Assembly: GCF_009754945.1 (NCBI RefSeq)
Contig: NZ_WPIN01000009.1
Coordinates: forward strand, 248,001 to 312,000
Direction: 5' to 3'
Length of the DNA: 64,000 nt
From: Spirosoma arboris
GTDB lineage: Bacteria > Bacteroidota > Bacteroidia > Cytophagales > Spirosomataceae
The notes under the pieces are model-generated. The model was not told where the DNA came from. It made no database searches and was given only the letters and a program-made list of their open reading frames with translations. Positions 58,809 to 64,000 of this stretch are shown piece by piece; the stretch's first letter is position 1, and the number at the start of each line of letters is the position of its first letter. Both the position numbers and the translations under genes were made by a program.

Positions 58809-61406
58809 CTATTTTATAATACCTAGCCGAAGAGCTTCCTCCACGGCCTTCATGCGTGAGTTGACCTCCAGCTTAGACAGGACAGAGGAGATATGATGAT
58901 CAACGGTTTTAGCCGAAATGAAGAGTCGGGTTGCGATTTCTTTATTCTGTAAACTTTGTTTCAGCAGTTGTAAGATATCCAGTTCGCGCGTGGTTAGCTG
59001 AGCCGGATTTGACCGGGTCGTTTGCCGGATGCCACGGGGAATATGTTTAATGCCATCCGCCCGCATTTGCTGCTTCAATTTTTCATAGACTGTTTCTGCT
59101 CCCAGCTCGTGGAGAATGGCTATTGCTTTTCGTTTATCCTCTTCATCACCTTCAACTAACAGCAAAGCTTGCTCATACGGAGACCCAAGTTGCGCCCATA
59201 GCGACGCAGCCTGATGGCAGGTGACTTCCGTAGATAGATCATAGCCTGCAAATATGGCCTTGAGAGGTATAGCCTGTTTTCTTACCTTCAGTAACCAGAA
59301 GGCAAATTCACTGTTCTGAACAATATGGTCGGTTTGCTCGATCAACTCGATGGTACGACGAATCGCTTCAGGCTCAATAACAACCTGATCTGTTAACCAT
59401 TCGTATTCGAGCAAAGCCACCAGCACCGGAATAATTCGTTGGAGTTCCTGAGCCACAAATGCTTTTGCCTTTGCCTCCAGCAACATGGCCAGCGCATCAG
59501 GTCCGCCGGTTCGCATCCTGATTGTAGCCAATATCGTTAGCGCGCCAATTTTAATGATGGGTGTCTGCTGTTCATTTTCAAGCAAACTTCCGGCAATTCG
59601 TGCGGCTTCTTTCCAGTTGCCGGTTTCAAGATTCAGCCGGGCTTTTACAGAAAGCATGTACTTTAGCCAGGAGTCCAGATCTCTTTCTTCACAATATGAA
59701 ATGCCTTCCTCCAGGGTTTCAGGAACAGTGGCGAAGTCTTTCATGCTAACCAGATTACTGTTTAGATTCGTATAGGCTCGGGCGGCATGTTCATGGTAGC
59801 CATTTTTCAGGGCAATAGCCAAACTTTTTCGGAGTGATTCGGCCCCTGTTTCCCGAGTCTCGGGATATCTTACCTGCACCGTCCCCACATTATTTAGGGC
59901 ATGTGAAAGAATCTCTTCGTCCTGTAGTTCACGAGCCATTGCAATGGCTTTTTCGCCCCAATACAAACAGTCGACAGTCTGATCTGACAGCATTTTCAGT
60001 TGCGACAAATTACTGAAAGCCATTGCTTTCACGCTAGAAGCTGGCTGATTCTCCAGCACATCAATCGCTTCCAGCGCAAACTTTTCTGCCTGTTCCCGAT
60101 TGCCATCGAACCACCACAAACGAGAAAGAAATCGCAGGCTGTTCCCCTCCTGTAACCGGTTTGCTTTATGTCGCCAGATGGTTAGTACTTTCCCCTGGTA
60201 TATAATCGCTTCGTTGATCTGATTGGTCAAATAGCATTCGTAGGCATAGGCTTCATACCAGGGGAGCAGTACGTCCTTGTCATTTCCCTGATAGTAGTCA
60301 ATGGCCGATAAATACAGTTTTGAGGCTTCGATATGAGCACCTACTGAAGCGGCCTGGCGAGCGGCTATTGGGGCATATTGCACGACCAGATCGTATTCAT
60401 TGGCGTTTTTTGCATGGTGAATAATGCGCTCAATTTGCTTGTGTTCGTCAAAACGGACCCGAAATAAATCCAGAATTCGTTTATTGAGGGAAATTCGTTT
60501 GAGTGGAGACAACGATTGCTCAATGGTTCGCCGGTATAATTCATGCTTAAACAAGAGCCGCCCTTCCTGCAAAACCAGGATACGCGAACTAAGCGAGTTT
60601 TCAATGGCGGTTTCATGCTGAGGCTCAACCTGTTCGAGATAGCTACTTTCCAGACCAGTGGGGAGTATCGACAAAATCGCCCATATATATTTTGTCGATT
60701 CATCCTGCCGGTTGTAAACCAGTAAGATCGAATCCTTAATCGTTTCCGGAATGCCTGGACTATAACTGGCTAAGATTTCCTGAACGTAAAACGGATTGCC
60801 ACCCGATATACTGTAAACATCCTCGCCCTTGTATCCTTTGGCATTCGCTAGTTTTTCGACTGCCTGGATAGATAAAGTGGGCAATAATAGTCGGGTAAAA
60901 GAGCCCGGCACTAATTCACCCAGGACATTGCGTAGGGGATGGCGTGTATGGATCTCATTATCACGATAGGTAAGTAGAAAAAGACAAGCGGTTTGGGTGA
61001 TTCGTCGGCTAAAGAATTTAATAAAATCCAGCGTGGCTTCGTCGGCCCAGTGAATATCTTCGAATACGACTATGACCGGCTGAGGTTGGTGGCTCAAGGC
61101 CTGAAGAAAGCTGAGAAATAAGTCTGATCGGTCTTCGATACTTCGGCTTTTTTTTTCGATAGCGCCACCCATTTGCCAGGCAATATCATATAAAGGAGCG
61201 AGCGGACGCGGGGTGAACAACGCATCGCAGGTACCCAGGTAAATGGTGCAATCGTTCTTCCGCGACTGACAAAAAGCATTGACTAACGAGGTTTTGCCAA
61301 TCCCCGCTTCTCCACCAATGAAAACACAATGCCCTTGCCCCTCACGCGTTTTTTCGAATTGTGCTTGCAGAGAAGCCGTAAATTCTGCCCTCTCAATTAG
61401 TTCCAT
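58809..61406 (-). CDS. LAL-type LuxR regulator with AAA/NTPase domain
   Basis: 865 residues. An N-terminal STAND-type ATPase has Walker A GGEAGIGKTS (31-40, Lys38) and Walker B VIVVFEDIHWADEAT (about 110-124). The middle is a long helical TPR-like sensor region (about 330-780; AIDYYQGNDKDVLLP, ALNNVGTVQVRYPETRE, YTNLNSNLVSMKDFATV). The last ~65 residues are a LuxR/NarL helix-turn-helix (QLTTRELDILQLLK, then KEIATRLFISAKTVDHHISSVL). This is the architecture of MalT-like regulators, which activate transcription when an inducer and ATP drive oligomerisation. The inducer is unknown. Likely controls the nearby DUF4242 gene and others. Confidence 0.92.
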   Translation of the reverse strand: MELIERAEFTASLQAQFEKTREGQGHCVFIGGEAGIGKTSLVNAFCQSRKNDCTIYLGTCDALFTPRPLAPLYDIAWQMGGAIEKKSRSIEDRSDLFLSFLQALSHQPQPVIVVFEDIHWADEATLDFIKFFSRRITQTACLFLLTYRDNEIHTRHPLRNVLGELVPGSFTRLLLPTLSIQAVEKLANAKGYKGEDVYSISGGNPFYVQEILASYSPGIPETIKDSILLVYNRQDESTKYIWAILSILPTGLESSYLEQVEPQHETAIENSLSSRILVLQEGRLLFKHELYRRTIEQSLSPLKRISLNKRILDLFRVRFDEHKQIERIIHHAKNANEYDLVVQYAPIAARQAASVGAHIEASKLYLSAIDYYQGNDKDVLLPWYEAYAYECYLTNQINEAIIYQGKVLTIWRHKANRLQEGNSLRFLSRLWWFDGNREQAEKFALEAIDVLENQPASSVKAMAFSNLSQLKMLSDQTVDCLYWGEKAIAMARELQDEEILSHALNNVGTVQVRYPETRETGAESLRKSLAIALKNGYHEHAARAYTNLNSNLVSMKDFATVPETLEEGISYCEERDLDSWLKYMLSVKARLNLETGNWKEAARIAGSLLENEQQTPIIKIGALTILATIRMRTGGPDALAMLLEAKAKAFVAQELQRIIPVLVALLEYEWLTDQVVIEPEAIRRTIELIEQTDHIVQNSEFAFWLLKVRKQAIPLKAIFAGYDLSTEVTCHQAASLWAQLGSPYEQALLLVEGDEEDKRKAIAILHELGAETVYEKLKQQMRADGIKHIPRGIRQTTRSNPAQLTTRELDILQLLKQSLQNKEIATRLFISAKTVDHHISSVLSKLEVNSRMKAVEEALRLGIIK

Positions 61407-61507
61407 ACTATCTAGTCATAACTAAGGAGATTGATAGTCTAAAGTAAGCACTACGCCCTCCTGATTCAAGCTATTTTGTGTCATCGGGAAACGAGTGGGC
61501 AAAGCAA

Positions 61508-61581
61508 CGTTTTCGCAACCAGCCGTGCCACGGTTTAAGTAAGTTTCATGGAGAACCGTGGCATGGCTGGTTGCGAAAACG
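61508..61581. repeat. Inverted repeat upstream of the BlaI gene
   Basis: Arms of 28 bp (61508-61535, beginning CGTTTTCGCAACCAGCCG, and 61554-61581) with one mismatch and an 18-nt loop. It lies in the divergent gap between the LuxR-type gene and the BlaI gene, upstream of the operator-like palindrome. Its role is unknown; it may insulate the two promoters. Confidence 0.7.
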
Positions 61582-61606
61582 CTGTGATAAAAAAATAGGT
61601 AAATAT

Positions 61607-61622
61607 TTTTTCGTACGAAAAA
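61607..61622. promoter_or_regulatory. Operator-like palindrome TTTTTCGTACGAAAAA
   Basis: A perfect 16-bp palindrome centred on CGTACG, 6 bp upstream of the -7 element of the BlaI gene and thus over its -33 region. BlaI/MecI repressors bind palindromes over their own promoters (family knowledge), so this is the likely autoregulatory site. Confidence 0.55.
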
Positions 61623-61627
61623 TTTCC

Positions 61628-61635
61628 TACCTTTG
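61628..61635 (+). promoter_or_regulatory. Bacteroidota -7 element of the BlaI/M56 operon
   Basis: TACCTTTG matches the consensus TAnnTTTG exactly, 25 bp upstream of the ATG at 61661. The -33 box is covered by the palindrome at 61607-61622. Confidence 0.6.
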
Positions 61636-61660
61636 ATTCGTAAAACAAACAAACGAAGAT

Positions 61661-62035
61661 ATGCCTGCTGAGCCAACCAAATCTGAACTCGAAATCCTTC
61701 AGGTTCTCTGGCAATACGGACCTTCTACTGTTCGGTTCGTAAATGATAAATTGAACGAAGAAAAACGGGCCGTACAGTACACATCCACCCTGAAATTGAT
61801 GCAGATCATGGCCGAAAAGGGGATACTGAAACGGGATGAAAGCAGTATGAAGCATGTCTACAGTCCGGTAGAAGAGGAAAAGAAAACGAAAGATTTTTTA
61901 CTGAAACGGTATGTCGATTCGATGTATAACGGGTCGGCTTCCAATTTGGTCATGCAGTTGCTGGGCAACCAAAAAACATCGCCCCAGGAACTACAGGCAA
62001 TTAAGGATTTTCTGAAAAACCTGGATCAACCCTAA
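61661..62035 (+). CDS. BlaI/MecI/CopY-family repressor
   Basis: 124 residues. A winged helix-turn-helix (about 5-75; TKSELEILQVLWQYGPSTV, EKRAVQYTSTLKLMQIMAEKG) precedes a dimerisation helix region (KKTKDFLLKRYVDSMYNGS, SPQELQAIKDFLKNL). The family represses target genes until the partner M56 sensor cleaves it. The start overlaps nothing; the next gene begins 6 bp after the stop, so the pair is one operon. Very likely controlled by the palindrome upstream. In Bacteroidota these pairs often regulate functions other than beta-lactam resistance. Confidence 0.92.
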   Translation: MPAEPTKSELEILQVLWQYGPSTVRFVNDKLNEEKRAVQYTSTLKLMQIMAEKGILKRDESSMKHVYSPVEEEKKTKDFLLKRYVDSMYNGSASNLVMQLLGNQKTSPQELQAIKDFLKNLDQP

Positions 62036-62041
62036 CAGTAT

Positions 62042-64000
62042 ATGGAACTGCTACACACTTCATTGCCCTCGTGGCATTATTTAATCCAGGCTTTATGCCG
62101 TACGCTGGTTCATTCCTTGTGGCAGGGACTGCTGTTAGCGGCCTTAACGGGCATTGTAGCGGTGTTGACCCGAAAATCAAGCGCTACTATACGTTACCAG
62201 CTTTTTGCTTTTCTATTTTTCCTCTTTGTCGTAGGGTCTGGTTTCACATTCTATCTGCAATTCGGCCATCCAGGGCCTGTAAAAACGCCCTTACCAAGGG
62301 TAGCTGATCCGGAGACTACCAGCCGTTTCTCGACCTATCTACCAGTTGATTTTCAGCAGGTAGCCAACGCCACAGCGATAAATTGGCTAATGGATTCTGT
62401 TGCAGCCAACGCGGTCCTGATTGTCGCGATCTGGTTTATCATATTCTCTGCACGCTGCGTACAGGCCATGGCTAGCCTGGGACATATTCAGCGAATCAGG
62501 CATTATAAAACCCATAAGCCAGCTGAATCGTGGCCTGACAAGCTTCAGGAGCTGGCCCAAAAAATAGGGCTTCGACAGACTATTTTATTGCTGGAGTCCG
62601 AGTTAGTTAACGTGCCGACGGTGGTTGGCTTGCTAAAACCCGTCATCCTGCTTCCCATTGGGTTATTGGCTCATTTGCCAATCCATGAACTAGAGGCAAT
62701 TCTGCTGCATGAATTGGCTCACATCAAACGAAAAGACTATCTGGTCAACTTGATGCAGAGTTTTGCCGAAAGCGTTTTCTTTTTTAATCCGGCTGTATGG
62801 TGGGTGTCGGCACTGATTCGGGAGGAGCGCGAACATTGCTGCGACGATATGGCTATTGGCATCAGCGGCAATAAAACCTCATTCATCAATGCCTTGGTGG
62901 CCTTTCAGGAGTATAACCTGACTCGTCAATCCTATGCGATGAGGCTATCCAGCAAACGAAATCACCTTTTAGAACGAATCAAACGCATTGTCTATACGAA
63001 CAACCAACCATTAAATGCCATGGAAAAGATTTTTGTGACGTCCAGTATCGCCATTACCGTTCTCGTAACAGTTGCTTTCGTACCATCGTCGTATCAACAG
63101 AAAATTCAGGAAAACTATGCGACAATCTTGTCTGGTAATCAGGTAGTGAGCTGGAAACATCCTACCACGCAACCAGATACCTTACCCAAAAAGAAGAGCG
63201 CGGAGTATGTCGACCTGGATAAGCGAGGAACAGGTACATATAGCATAACCAAAGATGGGAAACGGTATGAGTTCATTGAAAAAAAGGGCGTTATCTCCTC
63301 GTTGCAGATTAATGGTAAACAGATTCCGGACGACCAGATTGCCACATATAAAGCAGAAATCGATACGATTCTCAAGGATATAAAGGAAGCGCAACGAGTA
63401 GCTGAAATTGACCGAAAACAAGCTGAAAAAGCGAGGGATCAGGCTGAACTAGCCAGAAGGCAAGCTGAGAAGTCAAAGCAAGCCGCCGAACAAGGGCAAG
63501 TGTTGGTAAGGCAGGCAAAAGAGATGGCTGAACTAGTGAGATTGAAAGCCGAACTAAATGCAGAAGACCAACTGCTCCGTGCAAAAATGGAAAGCTTTCG
63601 TTCGGCGAAAGATGCCGAACAGGCGTACAATAAGACAGAATTGGCCCAATTGCAGAGGCAACTGGATAAGTTGCAGCAGGAGGCTTTTGTAAGGGGCAGA
63701 GCACAGCAGGATAAAATGCGAGCCGAGAGCGTTGCCCAACTAGCTGAGTTACGCGGCCGTGCCGAACAAATGAAACAGATGGCTGAAGATAGCAGAAGCC
63801 AGGCCATGATCGCTAAGCTCAGAGCAGAAGAAGCGCAGGACTTGGCTCAACTAGCCAAGAAACATGCCGAGCTGGCAAGAGGAAAAGCGGAAGAAGCCAA
63901 AATTTATTTTGAAAAAACAACCGCTGGCGTAATCGATGACCTTATCCAGGAAGGAATCATTTCGGATAAAAATGGACTGTCATTCAAACTGTCTAATGAT
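62042..64000 (+). CDS. M56 (BlaR1-like) membrane metalloprotease with coiled-coil tail, 3' part outside window
   Basis: The first 653 codons are present; the frame is still open at the window end. The front is a BlaR1-like M56 peptidase: three helices (about 20-41, 52-72, 121-141), then the zinc motif HELAH at 223-227 in LLHELAHIKRKDYL, and the downstream EEREHCCDDMA. A fourth helix follows at about 325-345. Instead of a penicillin-binding sensor domain, the outside part has ~45 variable residues, a DLDKRGTGTYSITKDGKRYE segment, and then (about 450-625) a long Ala/Glu/Lys/Gln-rich helix with recurrent AEKARDQAELARRQAE wording. The helix would form a coiled coil. It is the sensor-protease partner of BlaI upstream (gap 6 bp). 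What it senses is unknown. Confidence 0.9.
   Translation, partial: MELLHTSLPSWHYLIQALCRTLVHSLWQGLLLAALTGIVAVLTRKSSATIRYQLFAFLFFLFVVGSGFTFYLQFGHPGPVKTPLPRVADPETTSRFSTYLPVDFQQVANATAINWLMDSVAANAVLIVAIWFIIFSARCVQAMASLGHIQRIRHYKTHKPAESWPDKLQELAQKIGLRQTILLLESELVNVPTVVGLLKPVILLPIGLLAHLPIHELEAILLHELAHIKRKDYLVNLMQSFAESVFFFNPAVWWVSALIREEREHCCDDMAIGISGNKTSFINALVAFQEYNLTRQSYAMRLSSKRNHLLERIKRIVYTNNQPLNAMEKIFVTSSIAITVLVTVAFVPSSYQQKIQENYATILSGNQVVSWKHPTTQPDTLPKKKSAEYVDLDKRGTGTYSITKDGKRYEFIEKKGVISSLQINGKQIPDDQIATYKAEIDTILKDIKEAQRVAEIDRKQAEKARDQAELARRQAEKSKQAAEQGQVLVRQAKEMAELVRLKAELNAEDQLLRAKMESFRSAKDAEQAYNKTELAQLQRQLDKLQQEAFVRGRAQQDKMRAESVAQLAELRGRAEQMKQMAEDSRSQAMIAKLRAEEAQDLAQLAKKHAELARGKAEEAKIYFEKTTAGVIDDLIQEGIISDKNGLSFKLSND

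Overview
The window looks like chromosomal DNA of a member of the Bacteroidota, most likely a Cytophagales bacterium of the Spirosoma kind. This is inferred from the gene families present: MacB/FtsX orphan permeases, a 7TMR-DISM kinase, a Reg_prop/Y_Y_Y kinase with a LytTR regulator, M56/BlaI, DKNYY and TPM proteins. The promoter type points the same way, with several matches to the Bacteroidota -7 element TAnnTTTG and little Shine-Dalgarno signal. No rRNA, tRNA, CRISPR array, transposase or phage gene was seen.

Region 1 (1-26579) is the most striking part. It holds eleven MacB/FtsX-type ABC permease genes of about 785-819 codons, all on the minus strand and nearly head to tail. The leftmost is cut by the window edge. 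No ABC ATPase, membrane-fusion protein or regulator lies among them. The only other gene is a small plus-strand Uma2-type nuclease gene. The permeases differ strongly in their extracytoplasmic core but share an almost invariant last ~100 residues, which suggests mosaic evolution. The gaps hold palindromic repeats of several families, often abutting or containing stop codons. Two distant gaps are copies of one ~260-bp module with three helically phased CGGAC repeats.

Region 2 (26668-36496) is a mixed set of single genes: a DUF5020 outer-membrane-like protein, a membrane-anchored lectin-like protein, a small membrane protein, an SCP2 protein, a Tat-exported Gfo/Idh/MocA oxidoreductase bracketed by related inverted repeats, a 7TMR-DISM histidine kinase, a lipoprotein, a class C beta-lactamase-like serine hydrolase with TPR repeats, and an Rpn/PD-(D/E)XK nuclease. 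Region 3 (36766-40606) is a two-gene signalling operon of a Y_Y_Y propeller kinase and a LytTR regulator.

Region 4 (41473-52643) is two consecutive minus-strand operons, 17 tightly packed or overlapping genes, almost all for membrane or exported proteins of unknown role. They include YbjN, LRR, ankyrin, beta-propeller, TPM, DKNYY and several very small proteins. A perfect 26-bp hairpin separates the two operons.

Region 5 (52892-64000) holds a lone TreZ trehalohydrolase, an AraC regulator with a siderophore-interacting flavoprotein and a 67-aa protein, a receiver-kinase hybrid whose receiver has lost its phosphoacceptor Asp, a DUF4242 protein beside a large LuxR/LAL-type ATPase regulator, and a BlaI/M56 pair. 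The M56 protein carries a long coiled-coil tail and is cut by the window end.

Starts were moved inward from the longest frame wherever the family N-terminus (for example MLTNYIKIAWRNL) or an ATG downstream of a promoter indicated it.
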